From Coprinus comatus (lineage: Eukaryota > Basidiomycota > Agaricomycetes > Agaricales > Agaricaceae): DNA of 64,000 nt. The stretch's first letter is position 1. Each line of letters opens with the position of its first letter. The DNA lies in assembly GCA_034638255.1 (NCBI GenBank), contig JAWPGT010000001.1, forward strand, positions 682,001 to 746,000, read 5' to 3'. A model generated the notes under the pieces. That model did not search any database. It saw only the letters and a list, made by a program, of their open reading frames with translations, and was not told the DNA's origin. Positions 45,498-57,450 of the stretch are shown here, piece by piece. The position numbers were made by a program, and so were the translations under genes.

Positions 45498-48400
45498 TCA
45501 CCAAAAAAACAGCCTTCGCATTACTTGTGCATCCTGCTTCGGTAATTCAGACTGAGTGGATGCGCCATAGTCAGTAAATTCTGGATCATCGAGACGGCTA
45601 CGTTGCATCTGTGAAAAAGGTATCAGCATAATATGGCATTTCGCAACCAGTAAACTTGCCTCAGAACTCATGACGGGTCGTTTAACAAGAAGATCCCTGA
45701 CGTAATTACGAAGTGGGAAATTGTAGTCGGTCGAGGTGCGGCATTGGTTTTGGCATTGTTTGGTAACCGCTACAAAGCGCCCCATCATACTAAACTTTGC
45801 CCAGTGAATCAGGGAAGGGTTATCTTCCTTACGGTCCATATTGGCTTCTTGAGCTTTGAGCATATCGGCAATATGGATTTCCCTGGAAATCTAGGTTGGT
45901 TGATGCATCTAACACGATAGAAACGACTTACATAGCTGGAATACATGCACCTTTGCTATTTCGAAGTGCCAACCGATATGCGCGATGCGCTCGGTATGAT
46001 TGTAAAAGAACATCCCATGATTGGAGGTTCTTAGCATGTTCAGGCGAACGGGCGCGGAAGAGTTCAATGGTTTCATCCCCTGGGTATGTCGCATTGTTAA
46101 TTCCAGCAATGAAAGCACGCAGGGCAGAATAATTGTTCATTGCCCTTAATTTTCCGGCAATTTCTACCATCTTCTCCATTTGTCGGGCACGTTTCGCAGG
46201 TCGGTCGTGGCAAAGGATCAATGACACCACCCTATCTTAGTTTAGAATATGGGACATCCATACATGTGTGCATTGCTTACCATTCTGCGAGATGATTTGC
46301 AATCGTATTGAAAGCTACAATAGGATCATCAGGTTTTCTGTTCTTCAAAAACACAAAATGCATCCAATCTCGACTCTATCGTTACACCCAAGCTCAATGA
46401 ATAAAAATGTACTTGAGTCAATAGAGCACTCACAGTGATGTCGAGGAAATATTTAACTTCTACACGAGTGATCTCTTCTGCTATTTCTGTTGCGTCCATG
46501 TTCAATACTTCGTTTGCAACTCGTAAAAGATCCTTCAGCTGCTGTTTGGGTGTGGGGTCTGATTGACCGGAATTCCCATTCAACGAAAAGCCCAAAGTCT
46601 TGACTAAGGGTAAAGATGGCTTGCGTTCCCTTGAGTTCTTAGCAGGGACAAGTGTGGGCGGAGGCGGCGGATACGAAGATGTAGACCCAGCAGTGATGGG
46701 GGACGGAGCCCGTGAACGGTTCAATCGAGGTTGAATCTCCAGCTCTGTCTCGTCATCGCCTAGACTTTCTTTGTCACTATCCTCAGTTTCTGGCTGAACA
46801 GCCCAAGCGGTATCCATATCCCGCAAGGTTGGGAGGACTTCCAGGAATGGTAGTAATTGAGAACCATAATGCAACAAGTGGGTTCTGGATATGATTGACC
46901 GAATGAGCGCATGAAGAGCACCAGCTGCTCCCCGAACGGCAAAGTCACTGGGATATTCTGCGATCCAAATTTCTAGTAGATGACAAATTCTTCCCAGATA
47001 TATTAGCAAATTGAACAATGAAATTTTAGAATATGCTAACCTCATTTGTCCAAAACAGGAAAACATCGGGTCTCCGCAAGGTTCATCGAGGCGACGCTTC
47101 TTCTTCTGCATCGCCAACAACAGGCTGCGAGGAGTGCAAAACCTGCGATGCGTCAAGAGGAAAGAGAAGATGAAAGATTGGTCTGCGTAATATGATGAGC
47201 TTCTAAAGGGCAGACAAACTATGATATATCTGCACGCACCATCACCGCTAACGGCTATGAATAGCAACTTATCCAACAGCTGTTCGACAGTGGCGTATTG
47301 CGCAGGCTTCCTATACAATCAGAAAGAGTATTAATTTCTATGCTGACACAAATAAGCATCTTCACGTACAGTTTTTCTTCAACCTGGGCGACTTCTTGGC
47401 CATTGTCCTGTTCACTCTGATCACCTTCAATATCAGATGTCAATATGACTTGAAGAGGATCCTGCGCATCGGCGTCTTCATCGTCACCACCAGTGTCCAT
47501 CATTGCTTCTCCTGCCGAACGTAGACGCGCCAAATTTTCTTCATATCCTTCCTGATCATGATTTTGTACCAAAGGGGCAGCAGAAGGGAAAGCAGACGTT
47601 GTCATAACAGGGTTCCCTTGTTTTACATACTGTGCATGTTGGTGAGTGGACGCTGGTACTGGCGGTGGTGGTAATGAATGCATGACCGTTGGGGTAGCTG
47701 TTCGCGAACCCTCCCATACAGGGGAAGGATTCAATACATCAGGTGATGCTGGGTTCAGGTAAATCGTCTCCGTTTGAGTGATTGTATCAATCGCCTCTGC
47801 ATACTATGTGAGTTGAATGTATAGTTAATGGAATGATTGACATACTCCGATGGCGGAAAACCGCCTTGAGTAACCAGTCGAAAGAACGTCTGATCTTGTC
47901 TTTGCCTGCATCATTTTGTACAGAAACTTCGACTAAACCAGCACGGAAGGGTTGGAGCAGCCTCGAGATTGATTCGGGCTCGAGTTGTACGTCCAGGTCC
48001 GCTTTACATGCTAACACTATGATAGGTAGTCTCATAGCCTGATAGGAGCCTGAGGATGATTATGATCAGCTGGGATGAAATGGATTTGAGGAAGATGCTT
48101 ACGAAGCAGCATCTCAACAGGTTTGAAAGATGCATGGTCAGATGAGTCGTAGCAGACGACCGCAGCATCTATGCAAGGTACTGCCTCGGGCCAGAGATGA
48201 TCCCTAGGAATTGGACTATCGGTGGGAGGGACATCTATTTCTATGACGTTGAGAGGACAATCAGCTGACCTCTCCCGTACAATTGTTCCTAGGCGGTAGG
48301 TGTCTGGGGAATTGGTAAGGATCGCATATCAATGATGATTGTGAGAGCTTACACGAGGGACGTGCGGTGTTACCCACGACCCGTTGGACGGTTGACGGTA

Positions 48401-49147
48401 GCGAGTCGGAGAGATTATAACCTGATAAACCTTTGCGGATGGCCTGCGATTTGCCACAGCCTACAGCACCAATGACAACGAGAGTCACTGATTCGTCCAT
48501 GCTGGGAGCGGGCATGGGGGGCTATTGATAGGGCAGAGGAAGTTAATGTCAGTGGACATGATAAGAAGTTGGATACATACAGGAGGGATGTGGGTGTTGA
48601 CTGCGACCCGCCTTCCCTGAGCATGTGCGCCTATACTAGCGCTGCGAGAGCGGGCGGAAGACATGTTCTGCTGGGGGCGCCTTGTGGTGGGTTGAGGCTG
48701 AGACTGAGATTGGGGCTGGGGAACTTGCGGTGCAGGAGCTGAAGTTCTGGCAGGCAAAGGGAGTTCACCAGCACGGACTGAGGGCCTTGTGTGGTCAGTC
48801 TTCAAAGAGGGAAGACGAAAACGCTGTTCTCGATCTGGCGCGTCTTGATGGACGGAGCTGACGCTGGCACCACGGTCACGGGCCCGCTGAACGTTTGCGG
48901 AAGAATCCCTCCTAAATGCAGAGGCCAGGCCTGCAACAAAGCTGCGGGGGGTGGGGGTGGGGTGATGACGTGGAGGAGCCAAGGCAGGAGCAGTAACGAA
49001 GGAATCAACGGAAATAGACTTCCTGAGGGGAAGAGGCGGGCTGAGGGTGGACGGACGCAGGACTGCAGCCAGAGAACTATTCTCGTCGAGGTCGAGCGGA
49101 GGCAGCTGGGGCAACTGGGGCAGCTTGTGGGCGGAGTGTTTGGACAT
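45498..49147 (-). CDS. Ras guanine nucleotide exchange factor with an N-terminal G domain
   Basis: Start MSKHSAHKLPQLPQLPPLDL at 49147. A Pro/Ser-rich region of about 190 residues comes first. A small-GTPase-like domain follows: P-loop VIGAVGCGKS (about 48440-48470), RLGTIVRERSADCPLNVIEI, DAAVVCYDSSDHASF and LACKADLD (~47990-48015) in the position of NKxD. A Pro-rich linker leads to a RasGEF N-terminal region (YATVEQLLDKLLFIAVSGD and RFCTPRSLLLAMQ). The catalytic RasGEF domain includes VVSLILCHDRPAKRARQMEK, LRAMNNYSALRAFIAGINNA, LQSYRAHRAYRLAL, IHIADMLKAQEANMDRK and SLIHWAKFSMMGRF. It ends QDAQVMRRLFFW at 45498. It should activate a Ras-type GTPase. The own G domain lacks a clear DxxG, so it may bind rather than hydrolyse GTP (inference). 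Confidence 0.87.
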
Positions 49148-49222
49148 TGCTCAACAACAACCAACCAACAGTCACGCTTTCTCGCCTTTTGTCACAATCC
49201 AAACATCTTCCCTCACCCTGTC

Positions 49223-50606
49223 ATGCCTGCATTCCCATCAGTCCTCCTCACCGTTAGTCCCCCCCCTTTTCCCCACGCATAACCTCACCCCTTCTAGAAC
49301 GACGACGGCCCTCCAAACCCAATCGAATCCCCCTATGTTCTCGGTCTCTATCGCTATCTCACCGAGCAGTTAGGTATGCCCACACTCCCCGTCGTATTCA
49401 TCCCTCCTTTATCCCCATCTTCCTCAGGCTGGAATGTCAAAGTCGTCCTTCCCAGCTCCCAGAAATCATGGATCGGTATGCATTCCCCTTTCCTCCCTGG
49501 CCCAATCCTCACCACTCTCTAGGCAAAGCCTACCAGATCAAAGAATTGACAAAGGGTTCCTATTTTTATCCCATGATCGATGGCCAAGGCGAAATATCAA
49601 AAATATCCCGTCCCCTCAAGGACGGTGAGCTTGTTCGTCCTCTCCTACTGCATCTATTACCTTACATCCCCTCACCCATCTCAACAGGGAGAATGGATTC
49701 TTTTGGATGGAGTACTCTTCTCCTCCTACCTCCTTGGAAAATAAATCACTTACTCGCCTCTTCCTAGACCCCAGCGACTTGTGCAAACGTTGCCCTGCAT
49801 AATATATGGCCAGGCCAAATAGACATCGTTGTGCGTAAACTTCTTCCGCATCTACCTTGCAGACCTGCTCAACACCTTTCACACAGATATCCGGCCCCAA
49901 TCTAGGCCGAAATACGTCTGGTCTGGCAATTCAATACATATTCATTATCTTCTAGGCTCAACTCTAGATATACCCAGCCGCCTTCGCTCTGTCATCTGGC
50001 ACAATCGGTGCTGCACTTTCTTCGTCATTGTCCAAGGTGCGATCCATCGCCCTTTCTTACGGTACTGTGGTCTATCCAACTCCCACATCATACCACGATC
50101 CCGCCCATCGGCTAGGAAGTCGTATCATCGAACACCTCTGGCACAATTGGGGAGAGGATCAACATGGGTTACGTGATGGCGAAGTCGATCTCTACAGTGT
50201 CAATATTCCCCTCATCGAAGGTCTTACATCCGAAGAAAGCTTAAAGATATGCTGGACTAACATGTGGCGAAACTCGTATGGTCGTTTATTCAGGAATGTT
50301 TCTTCCCAGCAATTGCTGGATCAAACCCAATCCTCTGTTACCCTTGCCAAAGGAGATCAGAAAGGGGAGGCTCGAACCAGTATTTCTGGTCCCCCACCTT
50401 CAGAGGCGGGCGACCTCTTATTCAAGTGGGCCCCCGAAATGAAAGGACTCATTACCCCTTCCATTGATTCCTTGCCCTTGGGTTCTGATGGGTGGGCTAT
50501 ATCCCAAGGTTATGTGAGCGTTACACCGCTTCGTGCTAGTTTTGCAGAGCCCCAAGGGCATGAGAATAGCGATTTAGAAGGAAGGATATGGAAACTTAAG
50601 TTGTAA
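49223..50606 (+). CDS. SurE-like phosphatase/nucleotidase
   Basis: SurE-fold phosphatase, usually a metal-dependent nucleotidase or acid phosphatase. The first exon MPAFPSVLLT (49223-49252) joins NDDGPPNPIESPYVLGLYRY, making the family metal site LLTNDDG. GWNVKVVLPSSQKSWIGKAY follows, then HNIWPGQIDIV and the second signature GPNLGRNT ... AAFALSSGTIGAAL, split by an intron near 49912-49970. The C-terminal half (YHDPAHRLGSRIIEHLWHNW, NIPLIEGLTSEESLKICWTN) resembles fungal SurE-like proteins and carries no second enzyme domain, unlike yeast Pby1. End at 50606, only 75 bp from the convergent GH16 stop. Confidence 0.88.
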
Positions 50607-50681
50607 TGCAATCTATCTCAAAAATATATCTATACTTATATTCGTTCATACGTCCTTCGTTAATTCATACATAACAAGTCA

Positions 50682-52519
50682 TCAGAATAACAATGCAGCA
50701 GGTGCTGCCAGTAGAGATGCCCAGAAGGGCAAGGGTCCTCTGACAGGAGTTGGTGGGTCGTCGGCCCCTGATACCTGAGCGCTCAACGTTTGTTTTCGGT
50801 ACACCCTGAAAGAGTTAATAATCCATGTTGCATTCTGTGGAGTACTCATTGGTCAGATCAGAACAGTCAGAACAGTTCTTTTCGTACCTCAAAATTTGCG
50901 GGATCCTGTAGGCGCTCAGCACAGGTTCCAGGACAACCAGATGTAGCGTAGGAATTGCCAGCCCAATCACCTACACATTTTTCGCTACTTGTTATTATCC
51001 TAGCTGATATACAAACACGCACCACAAAAAGTGATGTCTAAATACAAGTCGTCAACATTTTGAAGTAGACACAAAAGGAGTTGTACTCACTCAAGATGAT
51101 GGTATGGTTTCTGAAAAACTCAAGGGGATCGCATCCTGAAGGATCAAGGGCTGCCGAAGGTGGACCCCAGCTATCTGGATGTGGAGTGCCTGCCAGTATA
51201 TCACCTGGGATTGCAGAACGATAAAAAGACCCTAATGCCACAGATGACAGTTTTCGCACTGTTATTTCGTACTTGAAAAGGAATATTCTTCAGACTTACA
51301 CACAGCAATACCATTTTCATCCCACTTCATAGCGAACACGCCTCCTCCTTGTTCATCGAAATAAGGTCCATATGAAGCCCTACTCCACTCCACAATGCCA
51401 CATCCAGAGTTAAAGTTAATCAATCCATTGCAATCAGTATGATTGTCTCCATTGACGTTCTACAGAGATAACATGAGCGAAGGAATTGGTAAGTAAATAC
51501 AATACTTGCCACTATTGAACCTGTGAAAGTGGCATTTGGCCTCAAAACACAACCTGAATGTGCAATTAGGTTCTAGATTGGTATTAATCAATTATTGAAC
51601 ACACCGGGGGCAGTATGCCAGGCAACTTGGTTGTGTTGGTTATCATGAACACCCTCAATGATGTCTATTTCTCCGGACTAGTCATAATAAAATAAAAAAT
51701 GAGCCTTCTGCATGAATGGTGGTTGGGAGAACGGCTGACATATGGCCATCGACCTTCTCCAAGTGTCCAAAACGCCGGCCATGTACCTAATATTCTTGTG
51801 AGTCAGAGTATCGCGCAAGGAATGCAAAAAACTTCGTACCACACCCCCAAGGTGCCTTTCTCAGGTCAAGAATAAAAAGACCTGTGTTATATCTTCTTTT
51901 CGTCGATATACGGACACTTGACGTTTGGGTCAATAACAGCTTCCGCACGGTGAGGTAAAAATATAGCATGCCTGTCTCGCCTCACACCACGATCCAACCA
52001 CGTCTCGTTGTCCCCTTTCAATACGATAGTACCATCCTCTCTTTTATATATCAGGTTCTTCTGTTCGGCCACCTCTCTCGTCACGTAACTGAAAACTCTG
52101 AATGAGCCGTCATACGCCAGATTCGAACTTGATTGTTTACATACTTCACTTGACCACTGTTCATATAGTGTCAGAAAACTATCATACAATTTCAAATTAG
52201 GTTGGTCATACTTTGTTGGATCAGTCCCCGTAAAGAAGTCCCAGCGACTTGTATTACCCGTACTAGATGGACATTAATAATTGACTGCAGTATATTGGCA
52301 GACTTGTACATACTCAAAGAATTCATCTCCAGAATACTCATCCAATGGCAGCCACAAAAAAGGGGTACCATTAGCATTATGGTTTATGCTCTGTCTTTTC
52401 TGGAAAGTTCGGGGCTTCTTTGGGTTCAATGGCCACCAACTAGAGTCGGAGTATGCCAGAGCAGTGGTCGAACATACTAGAACAAAGAGAAGAAAAGAGG
52501 ACGGCGATCGTCGGGGCAT
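50682..52519 (-). CDS. GH16 beta-glucanase (laminarinase-like), secreted, GPI-type C-terminus
   Basis: Endo-acting beta-1,3(4)-glucanase or wall-remodelling enzyme. The signal peptide MPRRSPSSFLLFVLVCSTTA starts at 52519. Splicing by phase gives EFFDRWDFFTGTDPTNGQVN, then YVTREVAEQKNLIYKREDGT, GLFILDLRKAPWGCGTWPAF and the catalytic block SGEIDIIEGVHDN (E-x-D-x-x-E) with HNQVAWHTAPGC. Then come GGVFAMKWDENGIAVW, FYRSAIPGDILAG, ITFCGDWAGNSYA, CPGTCAERLQDPANFVNATW. The C-terminus LPFWASLLAAPAALLF is a typical GPI-attachment signal, stop at 50682-50684. Introns are very short (about 45-60 bp) and numerous. Substrate not certain from sequence. Confidence 0.88.
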
Positions 52520-52982
52520 GAATGGTACAAAGATGATAATAAGTAAGCAACGCGGACAAGGTGTTATGTGAATGAAGTAATATCTTGGCGCCTTTCGGAG
52601 AACTTAACCACTATAAAGATGTGATCAGCACTGCATTCCTAAAATCTCATGGCTTTCGCGAGGCTGAATGAAAACGTTTACTAGCTGTCTCGCTACCTCG
52701 TGTCAGACTCCCTTCCTCTACACCACACATTTATGTCCAGCACATTTCGTGAATTGTCAAAATCCCGAGTCTATGCATATTTGGCACTATTTGAACTCAA
52801 TCACATCACACGAATGCTTTCGATAGTGTTCTGTTAATTTACACTCATTTCTTATTATCCACTCAGCAACTGCAACATGAAGACAGGCAAGCATAGGCCT
52901 CTTTTCAATTCTTGGAGATCGAGGACATACACATACAGGCATGGATGATGTAACAACATGAAAAAGGACGACAAAAAAGAGA
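52520..52982. promoter_or_regulatory. Region between GH16 start and RPL15 end
   Basis: 463 bp. It includes the GH16 promoter and the RPL15 3' UTR. No other gene supported. Confidence 0.4.
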
Positions 52983-53800
52983 TCAACGGTAACGGCGGAG
53001 GCTGAGGGTGTTGTGTCTCTTCCAGGTGGAATGAGAGTGGTTGTGACGGTGACCCTTGCCAAGTCCCCGATTCTGTAGAAAAACGGTAAGTTTCTTCCAT
53101 CGATATCAAAATCAATATTACCGACCTGCTTTCCAACACTAGTAAGACCACGGGATTCGCGGCGCTTGTGTACCGGGTTGACAATCCAGTTGATACGGGG
53201 GTCACGGCGAATCTGAACAAAAATGAGAGAGAATATCTCCAAGATAAGATGGACACTTACAGCCTTATGGTTGGGGTCGACCAAGATAACCTCGTAGTAC
53301 TTGTAGACACCATCCTGGTTAATCCAGTAAGAGTTCAAGACGCGCAGGTTACCACAACGTCTGCCAACACGCTCCTCAGCAACACTCCTGAGACCACGTT
53401 GAGGCTTGAGGTGGTTGACACCCTGACGAACGGGCTTGCCGTAGGTAGCACCTAATTAATGTAGTAATCGATCAATATATGCCGCCCATTCGAACTTTTG
53501 CAGTAATTTGAAGCATACCTTTGGGGACGTGCTTTTTGCGGTTACCGCGGCGGACACGGACACGGTAGACGACGTAACCCTGCTTGGCTTTGTATCCAAG
53601 ACGGCGGGCCTTGTCGGGGCGGGAAGGACGGGAGGCACGGTGGATGACGTTCAACTGACGGTATTCCCAGCAGCTACACTTCTCGTCAGTCAAGTTCTGG
53701 ACCGTATATCAAAAAAAACGTACCGAACGCGGAGGAGGAATCGGAGGACATCCGACTGCTTCTTTTTGTAAAGCTCCCCAATGTACTTGTAGGCACCCAT
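52983..53800 (-). CDS. RPL15: 60S ribosomal protein L15 (eL15)
   Basis: Large-subunit ribosomal protein. Start [20 protein letters not shown] at 53800. Exons continue [51 protein letters not shown] joined to [20 protein letters not shown], then [33 protein letters not shown] joined to [20 protein letters not shown], and [19 protein letters not shown] ... LSLRRYR with the stop at 52983-52985. Four coding introns of about 50-70 bp. A further intron in the 5' UTR (GTATGT ... TTCAG, about 53808-53883) precedes the ATG. Length close to 204 residues, as expected. Confidence 0.96.
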
Positions 53801-53984
53801 CTTGCCGCTGAATTCGCCAAAATCGGAAAAGGACGTTCGACGTCAACAACTGAAGCATGAATGACCGGCGCCGATACATACCTTGATCTTGAAGATGTTG
53901 AGGCCGACGCTTTTCGCTAATATGGATGATACCAAGACCTGGGAGGCTGATCATAACTGTAAAGGATTGCGGCTTCTTCCGGTG

Positions 53985-54000
53985 CCTAACCCTAACCCTA
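53985..54000 (-). promoter_or_regulatory. Telomere-like (Tbf1-type) box upstream of RPL15
   Basis: CCTAACCCTAACCCTA, that is 2.5 TTAGGG units on the RPL15 strand, 185 bp before its start codon. Tbf1-type telobox factors are known to bind such sites in ribosomal-protein promoters of many fungi. It may be that site or a short interstitial telomere repeat. Confidence 0.6.
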
Positions 54001-54114
54001 TGAAGCATTTCTTTTAGTGTACTAAATCTATCAACATGGTTAAGTTACCGGGTATTCTACAGATAGACAATCTTTAAACATCCATATAATTCGTGTATGG
54101 CGCCTCGCACGTTA

Positions 54115-56311
54115 TCATTGATGCATCTTTCCACCTAGTCGGTAATACGCTGTACTCAAGAAGAGAACCCATGCTATCACAATGAACATAAAACTGACAA
54201 CAGCAAAAAACCATCCACGTCTGATCTCTGGCCCTGTCGTACACTCTCCCAATTCTTTTTGTACGGTGATAACGGTAGCGTCATAACTGGGAAACGCTGA
54301 GTCTCTAACCAAGGGCGAATTTACGTCTGTATGACTTGCAGTTCGGCTCAGGGTGCTTTCGAATACGTTATTGGTATCCACATCAACATCTTCCGCTACG
54401 TTGTGCTTGAGTGCACGACGCTTCTTGCAACAGGAAGATTCTTTGCGCTGTTCAAGGAATGCCATTAGGATAATACTCCCGAATTGAATGACGTTCAGGG
54501 AGAGGAAAGTATTGAGAAGTTGTTGAATCACGTCGGTAGCTGGTTTGTCGGTTGTCCTTGTTTTCAAATCAAGAATGATTCCGGCAACAGTCTGGAACAG
54601 TGTTGATCCAGTCTGTTCCATCTATGAAGGAGGAACTCTTATCAATTGACATATATCGAGAACAAAGACAAATACATACGCTCTTATGTGCACCTAACGC
54701 TGTGGACACATATTTGAGTGGGACAATCTTTGGCACTATCACAACAAGCAAAACTGAAGACAGTCTGATCATGGTTTATATTTAATACTCATGTTGTATA
54801 ACATACGTGGTGAAAATCCATGGCCAATGGCGAAAAGCCCGATCGCGGGTATAGGTGTTTGTGTCCAGGTCGGAGGCAAGGCCAACCAAGTATATGCAGC
54901 ACCGGTAAGGGTGGACGAAAGTAGAAGTAGCCGAATCGCGATAGGGCCCTTCTGGTAGAAATCGACAAGGAAACCACACTAGTTGAAAGCTCAGTGAACG
55001 TGCGGCTATCTGAGGATATCTTACTAACTCACAATAGGGTAGAGTATCAAACTGCCTGCCAATAAGTAGGAAGCGGTTACTGATGCTTGCTGTTCTGATA
55101 GACCATAGCGATTCTCAATAGTGTTACTGTCGAAGAATCAGTGTCAGGCCTAGACAGTAATGCTTGTGGAATACTCACGCAGCAAGGTGAGTGAACGGAG
55201 ACCAGATAGTTCCACAGAGTACATTAAGGACGATATACCTGGTACAGATCATCAGAAGTAATCCTTCAAAAGATTTCATATGTATGTACTCACGCCCAAA
55301 ACACATCTCCAAGTCTTGTAATTTGATCCAAGTGCACTCTCCGCTTTTCCGCAACTTTTTCCAAGGCCTGTGCCTCCGCCGCGTTAGTCAAGGCAAGTCT
55401 TCGAGCTTCATGTGCAATGTCTGGTACTTCTAACTCAGCACCTGCACCATCCACCAGCCACTTCGAAGAAGCGATGTATATGAAATTGATGATAACAGAA
55501 AGCCCAGCTAAACCGGTGGCAACATAGAAAGGTGCATGAGATCCAAAATGCTCGGTCAATGGATAAGATGTGCGCGCGGCAATGAATGATGCTCCTTTTC
55601 CTGCTACGAGTCCAAAGGCCATCGATACGCCCAATCCATGCGATTTGAAGAACCTAACAATGATAGTTTCCTGTACTACAGCAAGAGGGCTAACACCAAA
55701 TCCGAACACAAAAAGCCCTAAAGCCATTAAACGGACATTTCCGTAAAGGTCACCTAAAAGCAAGAGCAATTGGCCTGTACCGTACCATTTAGATTCTTGC
55801 TGTCATATAGAGCAAAACACTTGCCTAGAAAGATGACACCAGTGGCCATGATACTCGTGAACGTTGTGCCAAGCGTACTAGCAAGAAGTCCTCCAACTAG
55901 TGGAGTCCAAGTACTGTTCAAACTATATGCAGAGAACAATAGGCCAAATTCTGTATGTGTAGTCCCGAGCTCCCTCTGAATTCGACTTTTCAGAGGTCCA
56001 AGAATATACGATGCACTACAGAGAACACCATTAAACTTGACATCTCCTATGGGACCTTTGGAGACTCACTAATGACTTCCTATGCTCAGGCAACAGGCAC
56101 ATAGTAAAGCCAAAGTCCGGATGAAGAATTCCCGTTTCCTAAGAGCCGTTAACTTTGGCCTTGAGCCAGCGCTACATTCTACTTCGCAAGAACCGAATGC
56201 GCGCTGGGAGCCAGGATTCGATGGCTCGATTTGGGAAGATGCGTTATCTGATAATACTTGAGACTCAGCCAAACGCTGGTGGGGCTGTCTTTTGACAGTC
56301 TTAATGGCCAT
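54115..56311 (-). CDS. Major facilitator superfamily transporter, MFSD1-like
   Basis: Twelve-helix membrane transporter, likely vacuolar/lysosomal like MFSD1 (inference). The start MAIKTVKRQPHQRLAESQVL at 56311 opens a polar cytosolic N-terminus. The first helix FIRTLALLCACCLSIGSHY joins YASYILGPLKSRIQRELGTT across an intron. The following exons show FGLLFSAYSLNSTWTPLVGG, MALGLFVFGFGVSPLAVVQE, SHGLGVSMAFGLVAGKGASF and TEHFGSHAPFYVATGLAGLS. A long loop (GAGAELEVPDIAHEARRLAL) precedes the second half, YGLSEQQASVTASYLLAGSL, AAYTWLALPPTWTQTPIPAI and IVPKIVPLKYVSTALGAHKS. The last exon ends with an RRGWFFAVVSFMFIVIAW helix, stop at 54115. Substrate unknown. Confidence 0.83.
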
Positions 56312-56743
56312 GATGGTTGGTTGATACCAAGGGTCGGTAAAGAGGAATACAGGTAAAGATCGTGGCAGATATAGCGCAACATGCGCATACGTTGGAAAGA
56401 CACAAGTGTAAACACGTTACACCGTTGACATCACTAACAATGTGTCTCACTGATCGCATGACCATATATAAGATGGAGGTCTCCATCTTATACCCTAACG
56501 AATCTCTAACCTGTTTCCCGATGTTCTCTCCCTCATAGTAGTACTACTGCTTAATAGACCGGATCTCGTGGTTGTTTACTCTCCGTTCCCTCATAAACAC
56601 GTTTTTTTATTAATGTTCTCATTTAATATTTGGGGCTAGTGATATAATAATCGACACCAATGGCATACTCCGGAAACACCTCAAATGTCACAGAGTATGA
56701 AATACATATATCCAGGGCCATCACCTTCCTGGGCCAGATCAAA
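56312..56743. other. Intergenic region, MFSD1-like promoter
   Basis: 432 bp between two minus-strand genes. A short direct repeat around ATATAAGATGGAGGTCTCCATCTTAT near 56464-56491 forms a palindrome (AAGATGGAG / CTCCATCTT). No gene seen. Confidence 0.45.
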
Positions 56744-57450
56744 TCAAACAAGCCTCCTCATAGACTCTCCAGAAGTAAGCACTTCACTCAGATCCACCTT
56801 GCGTCGATGGAAGCTTTGGGACTGGATCCATAAGCAGGTCACGACCATAGTCAATATACAAAGTCCAAATTCGGTCCATCCCAATGCTTCCACCGTGAGC
56901 GATTGTCTGCATCTACAATTTATTTGATATAAATAAAGACTTATTAAGGCGAAATACTTTGTACAAACCTGTGAACGATGGGTCGTAAGTCACAATTACC
57001 ACCACCACGCGCACCGTGCATTATTCCTGCCGCGACACCCTAAATCGACCCATATATATGAGCTTTACGGAATGTGGGAGGTCCGTATGGGAAGTACTAA
57101 CCCATAAGATCGCCGTTACAAGAAGCCATACAACTGAACTTGCCACATTAGCCATGAAATGGCTTCCTCCGTCAACCATCCACAGCATATATGCGGCGGA
57201 GAAGATTGTAGTCCATATTGCATTGAATAAAAACATGATCAACCTTTATAAAAATACCAGGCGTTCAAAAAAATAGTTATATCGCTGCTCTCAGGGTCCA
57301 GACTTACATCGAATGATAGCGAGGGCTTGGCCACGTTCCGCTCTCATTGCCAGCACCAATCAAGAAGGCGGTTAATCCCAGTTCTGCCAAAGCTGATAGT
57401 GTCATCAGAGCAAAAAGGAAAGGGTGGTAATGCGCTCTTTGAAATGACAT
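56744..57450 (-). CDS. Four-helix MARVEL-like membrane protein
   Basis: Start MSFQRAHYHPFLFALMTLSA at 57450. Helix 1 is in the first exon (MTLSALAELGLTAFLIGAG). After introns come MFLFNAIWTTIFSAAYMLWM and MANVASSVVWLLVTAILWGV (helices 2-3). AAGIMHGARGGGNCDLRPIV joins CRQSLTVEALGWTEFGLCIL (helix 4). The end VDLSEVLTSGESMRRLV has its stop at 56744-56746. About 170 residues. This layout, with the NCD motif and the CRQSLTVEALGW segment, is common in basidiomycete MARVEL-type proteins of unknown role. Confidence 0.75.

Noticed and set aside
53985..54000. Chromosome end or telomere array
   Set aside because: Only 2.5 units, surrounded by ordinary genes on both sides.
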